DNA of 42,527 nt, from the NCBI GenBank assembly GCA_035536775.1, contig DATLNM010000034.1, forward strand, positions 1 through 42,527. Direction: 5' to 3'. The position numbers and the translations under genes are program-made. Each line of letters starts with the position of its first letter. Positions within the stretch are counted from its first letter, which is position 1. The DNA comes from DATLNM01 sp035536775 (GTDB lineage Bacteria; Actinomycetota; CADDZG01; WHSQ01). Shown piece by piece: positions 1-7,917 of this stretch. The notes under the pieces are model-generated. The model searched no databases. It saw only the letters and a program-made list of their open reading frames with translations, and was not told the origin of the DNA.

Positions 1-2
1 GG

Positions 3-1313
3 GTCGACGGCCGGATGGTCGCCGTCTGCGCCTACGACTTCACGGTCATGGCGGGCTCGATGGGGATGACGGGCGAGCTCAAGGTCACGCGGCTGCGCGA
101 GTTGGCGCTGAGCAAGCGGATGCCGTTCGTGTGGCTGCTGGACTCCGCGGGCGCGCGCATCCAGGAAGCGACGGGCTCCATGTTCGCCCGCACCGGCGAT
201 CTCTTTCGCGAGCAGGTCTTGATGAGTGGTGTCGTTCCGCAGGTCGCCGCGATGATGGGCCCGGGCGCGGCCGGAACCGCGTACATCCCAGGGCTCGCCG
301 ACTTCGTCCCGATGGTCAAGGGCACGTCGAATATGGCTCTCGCCGGTCCCCACCTCGTGAAGGCCGCCGTGGGCGAGGACGTCACCGCGGAGGAGATGGG
401 CGGCTCGAAGGTCCACTGCAAGATCTCCGGTGTCGCCGATCTCGAGGTCGAAGACGATGCCGCGTGCCTCGCGGCGGTGCGCAAATACCTGTCGTACTTC
501 CCCTCGTCGAACCTCGAACCACCCCCGCAGATCGACATGGGGGACGCCATCGATCGAAGATGCGAGGACCTCTACGACATCGTGCCCGCGAACCCGAGGC
601 AGGCCTACGACATGCACAAGGTCATCAAGGCGATCGTGGACGACGGCGATTTCTTTCCGATGAAGCCGGACTGGGCGCGCAATGTCATCACGGGGTTCGC
701 ACGCTTCGGTGGACGTGCCGTGGGTATCGTCGCGAACCAGCCGAAGTTCCTGGGCGGTGCGCTCGATGTGAACTCGGCGGACAAGGCTGCGCGCTTCGTG
801 TGGCTCTGCGACGCGTTCGGGATCCCGCTCGTGTTCCTGATGGACTGCCCGGGCTTCCTCGTCGGCAGCGCGGTCGAGAAGCAGGGCATCATCCGCCACG
901 GAGCAAAGATGCTGTTCGCTGTGTCGGAGGCAACGGTTCCCAAGATCACGGTCGTTCTTCGGAAAGGCTACGGCGCGGGCTACTACGTCATGAACGGCCG
1001 CGCTTTCGAGCCCGACCTGATCGTGGGATGGCCGACCGCAGAGATCTCGGTCATGGGCCCCGAGGGCGCGGTCAACATCATCTTCCGCAAACAGCTCGAA
1101 GCGATGCCCGAGGAACAACAGGCCGAGGCACGCAACAACATGGTTGCGGTCATCCGCGAGCAGATCTCGCCCTACGTCGCGGCGGGTTGGTCGTTCATCG
1201 ACGACGTCATCGATCCCGCCGACACGCGCACCGTCATCGCCAAAGGTCTCGAGATCACCGCGAACAAGAAGGTCGAGCGCCCCTGGCGCAAGCACGGAGT
1301 CCTCCCAGTATGA
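3..1313 (+). CDS. Acyl-CoA carboxylase, carboxyltransferase (beta) subunit, 5'-truncated
   Basis: The reading frame is open from base 3, so the N-terminus lies outside the window; about 436 residues remain of a family usually 510-540 long. Carboxyltransferases of the PccB/AccD/MccB family move CO2 from carboxybiotin to an acyl-CoA in the cytoplasm. The crotonase-like CT fold is shown by the glycine-rich oxyanion stretches GPGAAGTAYIPG (first half) and KGYGAGYYVMNG (second half), by DSAGARIQEATGS and by the MGPEGAVNI segment. The acyl substrate cannot be told from this. The biotin carboxylase is not in the window and may lie upstream; a free biotinyl carrier is encoded two genes downstream. 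The stop TGA overlaps an ATG (1310) that opens only a five-codon frame before the next gene. Family call is secure, substrate is open. Confidence 0.9.
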   Translation, partial: VDGRMVAVCAYDFTVMAGSMGMTGELKVTRLRELALSKRMPFVWLLDSAGARIQEATGSMFARTGDLFREQVLMSGVVPQVAAMMGPGAAGTAYIPGLADFVPMVKGTSNMALAGPHLVKAAVGEDVTAEEMGGSKVHCKISGVADLEVEDDAACLAAVRKYLSYFPSSNLEPPPQIDMGDAIDRRCEDLYDIVPANPRQAYDMHKVIKAIVDDGDFFPMKPDWARNVITGFARFGGRAVGIVANQPKFLGGALDVNSADKAARFVWLCDAFGIPLVFLMDCPGFLVGSAVEKQGIIRHGAKMLFAVSEATVPKITVVLRKGYGAGYYVMNGRAFEPDLIVGWPTAEISVMGPEGAVNIIFRKQLEAMPEEQQAEARNNMVAVIREQISPYVAAGWSFIDDVIDPADTRTVIAKGLEITANKKVERPWRKHGVLPV

Positions 1314-1323
1314 GCGCACAGAT

Positions 1324-2235
1324 ATGAGCGGAGAGTCCTGCGTCATAACGTGTGCGATGAGCGGGATCGCCGCGAACCGCGACCAGTGTCCCGCGATCCC
1401 TTACACCCCTGAGGATTACGCGGCCGAGGCGCGCCGTGCCTATGACGCGGGCGCGTCTGTGCTCCACATCCATGCTCGCTATGCCGACGGTCGCCCGAGC
1501 TTCCGGGTCGAGGAGTACCGCGACATCACCCAGGCGATCCTGGCCGAGGTCCCGGATGTGGTGATCAACCTCTCGACCGGCGCCGTCGGTGTCCCGATCG
1601 AGGAGCGCGTGCACCACATCACCGCGCTGAAGCCCGAGATCGGCGCGCTGAACATGGGGTCGATGAACTATGCGAAGTACTCGCCCAAGAGGAAGGCGCT
1701 GATCTTCGACTTCGTCTTCGCGAACCCGTTCGTCGACATCATCTACCTGCTCGAAAAGATGAACGCGGTCGGCGTGAAGCCTGAATGCGAGTGCTTCGAC
1801 ACAGGGCACATCGGCAACGTGAGGCCCCTCATCGACATGGGCCTTATCCAGACGCCGATCCAGTTCTCCCTGATCCTCGGCGTCCTCGGCGGCGCGCCGC
1901 CGGACGCCCGGACGCTCGCGCACATGGCTTCTCTGTTGCCCGAGCCCCACACCTGGGAGGTCATCGCGATCAGCCGCAAGCAGTGGGAGCTCGTGGCGGC
2001 CGCCGTTTCGCTTGGGGGGAACGTCCGCGTGGGCCTTGAAGACAACTTCTACATGCCGGGCGGCGACATGGCGGGTTCGAACGGCGACCTCGTCGCCGCG
2101 GCGTCCAAGCTTGTGGCGCTGTCGGGCAGGACCGTGGCGACCCCTGCCGAGGCGCGCGCAGCACTGTCGTTGCCGGACCCACCCGACCGAAGCGGTTTCG
2201 AAACCGCGGCCGCGGCGAGCAGCACTCAAAGCTAG
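1324..2235 (+). CDS. BKACE (beta-keto acid cleavage enzyme, DUF849) family protein
   Basis: 303 residues, the normal size for DUF849/BKACE proteins. Characterised members condense a beta-keto acid with acetyl-CoA and release acetoacetate plus a new acyl-CoA, using a metal bound to a TIM barrel. The metal-site motifs are visible: LHIHAR with His48 and His50 near the end of the first strands, and GLEDN with Glu239 near the C-terminus, with FDTGHI and GNVRVG between. The start is ATG 1324; the longer open frame to 1144 only overlaps the carboxyltransferase gene and has no family resemblance. It follows the carboxyltransferase by 10 nt and precedes the biotinyl carrier by 11 nt, so it most likely acts in the same catabolic pathway. 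The natural keto acid cannot be predicted by eye. Confidence 0.88.
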   Translation: MSGESCVITCAMSGIAANRDQCPAIPYTPEDYAAEARRAYDAGASVLHIHARYADGRPSFRVEEYRDITQAILAEVPDVVINLSTGAVGVPIEERVHHITALKPEIGALNMGSMNYAKYSPKRKALIFDFVFANPFVDIIYLLEKMNAVGVKPECECFDTGHIGNVRPLIDMGLIQTPIQFSLILGVLGGAPPDARTLAHMASLLPEPHTWEVIAISRKQWELVAAAVSLGGNVRVGLEDNFYMPGGDMAGSNGDLVAAASKLVALSGRTVATPAEARAALSLPDPPDRSGFETAAAASSTQS

Positions 2236-2246
2236 GGGGCGTCTAT

Positions 2247-2462
2247 ATGAGTGAAGAGGTTCTTGCGGAGATGGTCGCCAACGTGTGGAAAGTGGTCGTG
2301 AAGGAAGGGGACTCCGTCGAGGAGGGCGAGACCCTCTGCATCCTCGAGTCGATGAAGATGGAGATCCCAGTCGAGGCGACCGTGTCCGGCACCGTGGCGA
2401 AGCTGGGCGTCACAGAGGGTGGCGTCGTCCAGGAAGGCGATGTCATCGCGGTGATCGAGTAG
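2247..2462 (+). CDS. Free-standing biotin carboxyl carrier (biotinyl-domain) protein
   Basis: A 71-residue protein that is nothing but one biotinyl domain. The biotinylation motif ESMKMEIPV is intact, with Lys37 as the expected biotin attachment site, and the symmetric second half (GTVAKLGVTEGGVVQEGDVI) is typical of the fold. It would carry carboxybiotin between an external biotin carboxylase and the carboxyltransferase encoded at the left edge. Its stop TAG (2460-2462) overlaps the GTG start of the next gene. In many actinobacterial acyl-CoA carboxylases the carrier is fused to the biotin carboxylase, so a separate tiny carrier is slightly unusual, though known in decarboxylase and some carboxylase systems. 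Confidence 0.92.
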   Translation: MSEEVLAEMVANVWKVVVKEGDSVEEGETLCILESMKMEIPVEATVSGTVAKLGVTEGGVVQEGDVIAVIE

Positions 2463-3244
2463 TGGCGCTTCTCGAGCTCTCGTTCGAGGGACCGGTCGCC
2501 CGCGTGACCCTAGACCGTCCCGATGCGCGCAACGCGCTGTCTCGGGAGATGTGCGACGCGATAGTGGACGCCTTCGTCCAGATCGATGCAGATCCGGATG
2601 TTCGTCTGACGGTCCTCGGGGGGAACGGTCCGGTGTTCTGCTCGGGTGCGGACTTCGCTGCTGTGTCCGGCCCGTCGGGCCTCGAGTTCCTTCCCGCGTT
2701 CGAGCGGATGCTCGAAGCGGTTGCCCGTCATCGCCTTCCGACGCTCGCCGTTATCCACGGCGCTGCCCTCGGCGGCGGATTCCAGCTCGCGTGTGTATGT
2801 GACTTCAGGATCGCGGCGGACGATGCGCAGATCGGCATCCCGTCATCGCGCCTCGGGATCCTCGTCAACTTCGAGAACATCCAGCGTTTGGTCTTGTTGG
2901 GCGGGATCGCTCGCGCAAAAGAGATCCTCATGGCGGGGCGCACATTCTCAGGCGGCGAGGCCGCCGATGCCGGACTCGTGACTATGGGCGTACCCGCCGA
3001 CGGCATGCCGGCCGTCGTCCAAGCGTTCACCGATCGGGTGATCGCCCTTGCGCCTCTCTCGGTACAGGGATCGAAGCGTGCGATCCAAACCGTGATCGAT
3101 CACCTAGCCTCGGTGCGCGACGCGTCGCCCGAGGCCGTCGCGGAGATCGACCGGCTCGTGGCACTGGCCTACTCCAGCGCGGACCTCGCGGAGGGCCTCG
3201 CGGCGATGAGCGAGAGGCGCCCCCCCGATTTCACCGCGTCCTAG
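2462..3244 (+). CDS. Enoyl-CoA hydratase/isomerase (crotonase) family protein lacking both catalytic glutamates
   Basis: 260 residues with the crotonase fold: LDRPDARNALS near the N-terminus, GNGPVFCSGAD and HGAALGGGFQLA forming the CoA oxyanion hole, and the usual helical C-terminus. The start is GTG 2462, overlapping the carrier's TAG; the upstream extension only overlaps that gene. In true hydratases two glutamates act as acid/base, one after GGGxE and one about 20 residues later in a PE motif; here they are Gln108 and Ser128. Loss of both argues against a standard hydratase. The superfamily also holds decarboxylases, isomerases, hydrolases and ring-cleaving enzymes; a malonyl-type acyl-CoA decarboxylase acting on a carboxylase product is one idea, but only an inference. 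Confidence 0.82.
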   Translation: MALLELSFEGPVARVTLDRPDARNALSREMCDAIVDAFVQIDADPDVRLTVLGGNGPVFCSGADFAAVSGPSGLEFLPAFERMLEAVARHRLPTLAVIHGAALGGGFQLACVCDFRIAADDAQIGIPSSRLGILVNFENIQRLVLLGGIARAKEILMAGRTFSGGEAADAGLVTMGVPADGMPAVVQAFTDRVIALAPLSVQGSKRAIQTVIDHLASVRDASPEAVAEIDRLVALAYSSADLAEGLAAMSERRPPDFTAS

Positions 3245-3257
3245 AGGCGGCGACGGA

Positions 3258-3629
3258 TCAGAGTGGGCGGCGGCTGCCGAAGCCTTCGTCTTTGGGATGC
3301 CAGTACGCGACTTCGGGCTCGCCCAACCTCCAGCACAGCCATACTTCCTGCCCATCGACGACACCGGGGAAGTCGATCAGGCCGGTCGATACCTCCCTGA
3401 GCTGGATGCTCCATTCGGTGAGTTTCTCGATGAGCTCGTCGACGCGCGCGAGGGTTGTCGCCCAGCGCTCTCGCTTCTCAGACCAGCCATTGCCGGTGGC
3501 GGCGCGCGCAACGGATAGGCGTACGGACGCGGCTTCCTCGAATCGCTCGCGCAGTTCAACCAGCGCGGGGGCGAGGTAGGGAAGAAGCGCGTTGGCCTCC
3601 TCGACGGAGTAGATCTTGTCTTCGTCCAT
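3258..3629 (-). CDS. DUF2203 family protein
   Basis: 123 residues, the expected length for DUF2203, a bacterial family of unknown function. The N-terminus YSVEEANALLPYL and the C-terminal block GLIDFPG...VWLCWRLGEPEVAYWH...GFGSRRPL are the recognisable family signature. The central part is predicted helical and rich in charged residues. The ATG (3629) shares its first base with the TGA of the upstream metallophosphoesterase (TGATG), so the two are translationally coupled. No catalytic motif is evident. Confidence 0.85.
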   Translation of the reverse strand: MDEDKIYSVEEANALLPYLAPALVELRERFEEAASVRLSVARAATGNGWSEKRERWATTLARVDELIEKLTEWSIQLREVSTGLIDFPGVVDGQEVWLCWRLGEPEVAYWHPKDEGFGSRRPL

Positions 3630-4315
3630 CAGCTTTCACCGGTGGCGTCGAGATAGAAGGACGCGATGGGGTCGCCCATCTGACGCGCCTGTGCGACGAC
3701 GGCGCGCCGATCGAACGACACGCGGCGGTGGCGGATCGTCCATTCGGCTCCGGCGTGATCGATCACGAGGTAACAAGCCGTCGCGCCGTCTTTGGGAAGA
3801 CCGACCGAGCCAGCGTTGCAAACGACGGTTCCGTCGGCAAGCTTGCGGATGAATCCTTCATGGACGTGTCCGTAAACGACCAGCGATGCGGCGCCTTCGT
3901 AGGGAGCGAAGTCTCCGGCGGGAGAGTTGGGCCCGGGAGCGGTGAATGGCGATGACGGTGTCCCGTGGACGAGCAGCATCGAGCCGGGCCCCGCATGCCC
4001 GAGGGGCAGGCCCGCCAGCCATGTCGCATGGTCCTGCGAGATGTTGTGGGCGGCCGCCATGGCCTCCGCGTGCGCCCGCGCTTCCTCACCCTCGATCGTT
4101 TGTGGGTCCCCGGTGAGCCAGACATCGGTGTTGCCCTTGACCACGGGCCAGCCTGCGGCGCGGACGCGGTCGATACAGTCCGTCGCCCACGGCCCGCCCC
4201 ATCCGAGGTCACCGCCGCACCACACCTGATCTGGCGACTGCGACTCGAGATCGGTCATGACCGCGTCGAGCGCGATGAGGTTGCCGTGGATGTCCGAGAC
4301 GACTGCGATACGCAC
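3629..4315 (-). CDS. Calcineurin-like metallophosphoesterase (YfcE/MJ0936 type)
   Basis: 228 residues. The binuclear-metal motifs are in order: SDIHGN (Asp8, His10), GGDLGWGGP (Asp36), KGNTD (Asn63), LLVHGTPSS, and YGHVHEGF. Family members hydrolyse phosphodiesters or phosphomonoesters in the cytoplasm; the substrate is not predictable. The start is a GTG at 4315, and a TAGGAT -10-like box ends 6 nt upstream on the reverse strand, which suggests a leaderless transcript. The gene is coupled to the DUF2203 gene and divergent from the histidine kinase, with only 33 bp between the two start codons. Confidence 0.9.
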   Translation of the reverse strand: MRIAVVSDIHGNLIALDAVMTDLESQSPDQVWCGGDLGWGGPWATDCIDRVRAAGWPVVKGNTDVWLTGDPQTIEGEEARAHAEAMAAAHNISQDHATWLAGLPLGHAGPGSMLLVHGTPSSPFTAPGPNSPAGDFAPYEGAASLVVYGHVHEGFIRKLADGTVVCNAGSVGLPKDGATACYLVIDHAGAEWTIRHRRVSFDRRAVVAQARQMGDPIASFYLDATGES

Positions 4316-4321
4316 GCCGGC

Positions 4322-4327
4322 ATCCTA
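4322..4327 (-). promoter_or_regulatory. Candidate -10 box of the metallophosphoesterase gene
   Basis: Read on the reverse strand this is TAGGAT, a close match to TANNNT/TATAAT, ending 6 nt before the GTG start at 4315. The spacing fits initiation of a leaderless mRNA at the start codon. The forward-strand continuation is TAGACG, one base off the symmetric pattern seen at 11023, 27080 and 30639. No clear -35 is seen. Confidence 0.4.
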
Positions 4328-4348
4328 GACGTGGGGCAGGATGGCGAG

Positions 4349-5788
4349 ATGGCAACACTCGCGGAACGCATTGAGAAGATCTCGGACCTCAATATCGACC
4401 AAGCCGAGCACCTTCGATCGTTATGCCAGTCGTGGCAGGTTCTCGCCGACCTCTCGTTCTCGGATCTGCTTCTGTACGTGCGGATCCCGCCCTCGGTGGG
4501 AGAAGAGGAGGTCTTCCAGGTGTGCGCACAGCTCCGCCCGTTCACCTCTCAGACCCTCTATCCGCACGACATGGTGGGGACGCGCGTCACTCAGCCGGAG
4601 CAGCCGATCGTCGAACGCGCTTTCAGGGAGGGTCGCATCTGGGCTCAGGACGACCCCGTGCTGGTCGACGGCATCCCGATCTGGATGGATGCAGTGCCCG
4701 TCCGGTATGAGGGCGAGGTCATCGCGGTGATGACCAAGGAGGGCAGCCCCGCGACCTCGCGTCGCCCCGGCCGGCTCGAACAGATCTATCTGGATGCTGC
4801 AGAGCACGTCTCGCAGATGATCTGCGACGGTGTCTTTCCGTGGGCAGACACGCCGGCAGGGGAGTGGCCGCGCGTCGGCGACGGATTGTTCGTGTTGGAG
4901 AATGCCGGCGTCGTCACGTGGGCTTCGCCGAACGCGTTGTCATCGCTGCGGCGACTGGGCGTGGCTCAGAACGTGCTCGGCAAGACGCTCGATGAGTTGG
5001 GCCTAGGGCAAACCGTGGTCCGGGACGCTCTGCATACCCACTTGTTGATGGATGGGGAACTGGTACGCGCCGCGAACCATGTCCTGCTGCGTGTGCTCCC
5101 TTTGGTCAGCAACGGATCGAATCAAGGTGCGCTCGTCCTCGCCAAAGACGTAACGGAGCTTCGTCAGAGGGAGCGTGTCATTTCGGTCAAGGACGCGACG
5201 ATCAGAGAGATCCATCACCGCGTGAAGAACAACTTGCAGACGATCGCGAGTTTGCTTCGTCTTCAGGGACGACGTCTTCATTCAGAAGAGGCGAAAGCGG
5301 CGCTTGCCGAGAGCGTCCTGCGCATCGGGTCCATAGCGTTGGTTCATGAGACGCTATCCGAACAGCCTTCAGACGTTGCCGAGTTCGGTGAGGTCGCGCG
5401 CCGGATAGCCCGCATGGTCGGGGAGGGCTTGATGCTCCCCGGTCGATCCGTCGAGATACGCGTCGAAGGTACTGCCGGCCCTCTCGGAGCGGACATCGCG
5501 ACACCGCTCGCGGTGACGCTCGCAGAGCTCTTGCAGAACGCGGTCGAGCATGCCTTTCCCGAGGGACGGAAGGGCACGGTCTCGGTACGGCTCGACCGGC
5601 GCGACGACTGGCTGGAGATGACGGTCACCGACGACGGCGTCGGGATCGAAGACGCGGGGATAGAAGGCTCGCGCCTCGGGCTTCAGATCGTGCGGTCGCT
5701 CATCGACGAGCTCGGAGGTTCATTCGCGATCTCGGCACAGAACGGCACCACCGCCCATATCAAGCTCCCGACGGCGGGCACTGCTTAG
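4349..5788 (+). CDS. pdtaS: PdtaS-type sensor histidine kinase (GAF-like, PAS, HisKA_2, HATPase)
   Basis: 479 residues from ATG 4349; the open frame continues upstream only as an antisense shadow of the metallophosphoesterase. Layout: an N-terminal H_kinase_N/GAF-like sensor domain (about residues 10-150), a PAS-like domain (about 175-275), a HisKA_2 dimerisation box EIHHRVKNNLQTIASLLRLQ with phospho-acceptor His289, and an HATPase domain with an N-box (LLQNAVEHAF) and G-box (TDDGVGI). There is no transmembrane segment, so it is cytoplasmic. This is the architecture of mycobacterial PdtaS, which phosphorylates the ANTAR antiterminator PdtaR; no PdtaR-like gene is in the window. It converges on the PBP gene. 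Confidence 0.87.
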   Translation: MATLAERIEKISDLNIDQAEHLRSLCQSWQVLADLSFSDLLLYVRIPPSVGEEEVFQVCAQLRPFTSQTLYPHDMVGTRVTQPEQPIVERAFREGRIWAQDDPVLVDGIPIWMDAVPVRYEGEVIAVMTKEGSPATSRRPGRLEQIYLDAAEHVSQMICDGVFPWADTPAGEWPRVGDGLFVLENAGVVTWASPNALSSLRRLGVAQNVLGKTLDELGLGQTVVRDALHTHLLMDGELVRAANHVLLRVLPLVSNGSNQGALVLAKDVTELRQRERVISVKDATIREIHHRVKNNLQTIASLLRLQGRRLHSEEAKAALAESVLRIGSIALVHETLSEQPSDVAEFGEVARRIARMVGEGLMLPGRSVEIRVEGTAGPLGADIATPLAVTLAELLQNAVEHAFPEGRKGTVSVRLDRRDDWLEMTVTDDGVGIEDAGIEGSRLGLQIVRSLIDELGGSFAISAQNGTTAHIKLPTAGTA

Positions 5789-5805
5789 TTTCTCGCGGAC
5801 CCCCC

Positions 5806-7917
5806 TTAGGTTGACGAAGGAGCTGGGGTGGGGTCCTCGCTCGGAGCTTGGGTCGGCGTTGGCTCCTGCTGTGGGGACGGCCGACCCCCCGGTGTGGGCT
5901 CTTTGGTCTCCTTCCCTTTTCTCTCATACGGGGTCGGCGTGAAGAAGGTGTATGTCGGCGTTGGCGGGGCGGGCGGAGGACAGTAAGCCGTGGGTGCATG
6001 CACCTTGAGGATCCTGCGCTTGGGTCCCGGACACCAGGGGGCGGCGAGCAACCCGGTCTTGGGGTCGATGCGCACGGTGACGAACTCGCTCGCAGGAAGC
6101 TTGAAGACCTTGGGTGGAACGTTCCTCAGCGCAACGGTCATGAACGCGCGCCAGATCTGGGCGGGGAAAGTGCCGCCGAAGACGCGTATCCCGTGAACGG
6201 AAGTCATCGGAATACGTCCCTGCGGGTACCCGACCCACACGGCGGTGACGAGGTGGGGGGTGAATCCGACGAACCAGGCGTCTCCGTAGTCGTTCGTCGT
6301 ACCGGTCTTGCCGGCGGCCGGACGCCCGATGTCTGCGGCGCGTCCGGTTCCGCGTTCGATCACTTGCTCCATCACCTTGGTTATCAGGTAGGCATTGCCC
6401 GGAGAGACCGCGCGTTCGATCCGATCCTGTTGCGGCCGAAGCACTTGCCCGTGCGCCAGAGTCACGCGCGAGATCGTCGTCGGTTCGACCGCGGTGCCAC
6501 CGTTGGCAAGGGTCGCGTACGCCGCCGCCATGTCGAGAACGCTCACCTCCATAGCTCCGAGGACGATGGAGGGATATGCGGGCAGCCGTGCCTTCACGCC
6601 CATCAAGTGAGCCTGGGTGGCGATGGGCCCACCACCGATCTGCATCGCAAGCCGCGCATAGACGCCGTTCACCGAGTGGACCAGAGCCTCGTCCAACGGG
6701 AGGAAGCCACCGCCACCACCCTCAGCGTTGTTTACCGGCCATGTGCTGCCGTCCTCGAACGTGAAGAACGCCGGAGACGACTCGTACATAGCGCGGAGGC
6801 TGATGCCTTCCTCGAGTGCGGCCGCCAGCGCGATCGGTTTGAACGCAGACCCGGGCTGTCGACCAGACCCACCCCCCTCGCGTCCGAGCGCAAGGTTCAC
6901 CTGCGAGACATCCCAGTCGCGTCCGGCGACCATCGCGACGATCTCTCCGGTCTTGGGCCGCAGCGCGATCAGCGCAGCTTCTGGATCGCCTGGCCCATTG
7001 AGCACGCCGCGTACGGCCGCCTCCGCCGCCTGCTGTAACCACGGGACCAGAGTCGTCTCGACCTCTATACCGCCTTTCCACAACGTCGCCGCTCGCTCGA
7101 CGGCTGTGGCGCCGATCCGTCGGTCTCCCATCAGCTCGCGTTTGACCGCCTCGACGAAGTACGGCTGGCGCGTCCGGATCTTCGGCGGATTGCGGACGAT
7201 CCCGAGCGGGGAACGCTGCGCCGCTCTTATCCGTGCTCGCTCCTCGAAACCCAGCAACAACATGCGGCCGAGGACGTAGTTCCGACGAACCTGTGCATCG
7301 TCGGGGTGACTGCGCGGGTCGTAGGCGGCGGGCGCCTTGATCAGCGCCGCGAGCAGAGCGGATTCGGCCAACGTCAACTCGTCGATGCGCTTGTGGAAGT
7401 AGGTCTCTGCCGCCGCACGAACCCCGTAGGCGCCTTCCCCGAAGTAAACGGTGTTGAGGTACTGCTCGAGGATCTCGCGCTTCGAGAATTGGCGCTCCAG
7501 CTCGACCGCAAGCCGAAGCTCCAGCGCCTTGCGTTTGAAGGTGCGCTCGGGGTCGGCGAGGTAAACGTTCTTTACGAGTTGCTGTGTGATCGTGCTCCCG
7601 CCCTGCACGGTTTCTCCTTCGGAGATGTTAGCAACCGCCGCACGCGCTATGGCGCGCAGGTCGTAACCGGGGTGCTTGTAGAAACGGGCGTCCTCAGCGG
7701 CGAGCACCGCGCGCTGGAGGTGGAAGGGGATCTGGTCGATAGAGACGAGAGCGCGGTTCTCGATGAACAGCCGGGCGAGCAAGCTCCCGTCAGCCGCTCT
7801 GATCGTAGACCGCAGCGCGAGTGGTCTCCGCTCCTCCAGATCGATAGGGCTGAGGGAGCAGGCGCTCGCGAAGAGGGCGAAGGCAGCTAGGAGGGACATC
7901 GCTAGACGCCCTCTCAT
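5806..7917 (-). CDS. Class A penicillin-binding protein (bifunctional GT51 transglycosylase / transpeptidase)
   Basis: 703 residues. It polymerises and cross-links peptidoglycan outside the membrane. The GT51 domain (about 35-215) has the AAEDARFYKHPG motif with catalytic Glu75, QGGSTITQQLVKN and LEQYLNTVYFG. The transpeptidase domain (about 300-600) has GSAFKP with nucleophile Ser357 and Lys360, HSVN and KTGTTNDY. The tail is rich in Pro and Thr. The N-terminus is odd: instead of a plain transmembrane anchor it has a short hydrophobic stretch ending ASAC (Cys20), which resembles a weak lipobox. The start codon directly follows the TAG stop of the sigma-factor gene (TAGATG), so it is probably the last gene of the ku operon and may follow stress-sigma expression. 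Confidence 0.93.
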   Translation of the reverse strand: MRGRLAMSLLAAFALFASACSLSPIDLEERRPLALRSTIRAADGSLLARLFIENRALVSIDQIPFHLQRAVLAAEDARFYKHPGYDLRAIARAAVANISEGETVQGGSTITQQLVKNVYLADPERTFKRKALELRLAVELERQFSKREILEQYLNTVYFGEGAYGVRAAAETYFHKRIDELTLAESALLAALIKAPAAYDPRSHPDDAQVRRNYVLGRMLLLGFEERARIRAAQRSPLGIVRNPPKIRTRQPYFVEAVKRELMGDRRIGATAVERAATLWKGGIEVETTLVPWLQQAAEAAVRGVLNGPGDPEAALIALRPKTGEIVAMVAGRDWDVSQVNLALGREGGGSGRQPGSAFKPIALAAALEEGISLRAMYESSPAFFTFEDGSTWPVNNAEGGGGGFLPLDEALVHSVNGVYARLAMQIGGGPIATQAHLMGVKARLPAYPSIVLGAMEVSVLDMAAAYATLANGGTAVEPTTISRVTLAHGQVLRPQQDRIERAVSPGNAYLITKVMEQVIERGTGRAADIGRPAAGKTGTTNDYGDAWFVGFTPHLVTAVWVGYPQGRIPMTSVHGIRVFGGTFPAQIWRAFMTVALRNVPPKVFKLPASEFVTVRIDPKTGLLAAPWCPGPKRRILKVHAPTAYCPPPAPPTPTYTFFTPTPYERKGKETKEPTPGGRPSPQQEPTPTQAPSEDPTPAPSST

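Noticed and set aside
131..1327. Long overlapping open frames on both strands inside the carboxyltransferase gene
   Set aside because: They are Arg/Gly-rich shadow frames typical of GC-rich coding DNA, with no family motifs.
1310..1327. ATG at 1310 as the BKACE start
   Set aside because: It opens only five codons before TGA and is out of frame with the enzyme.
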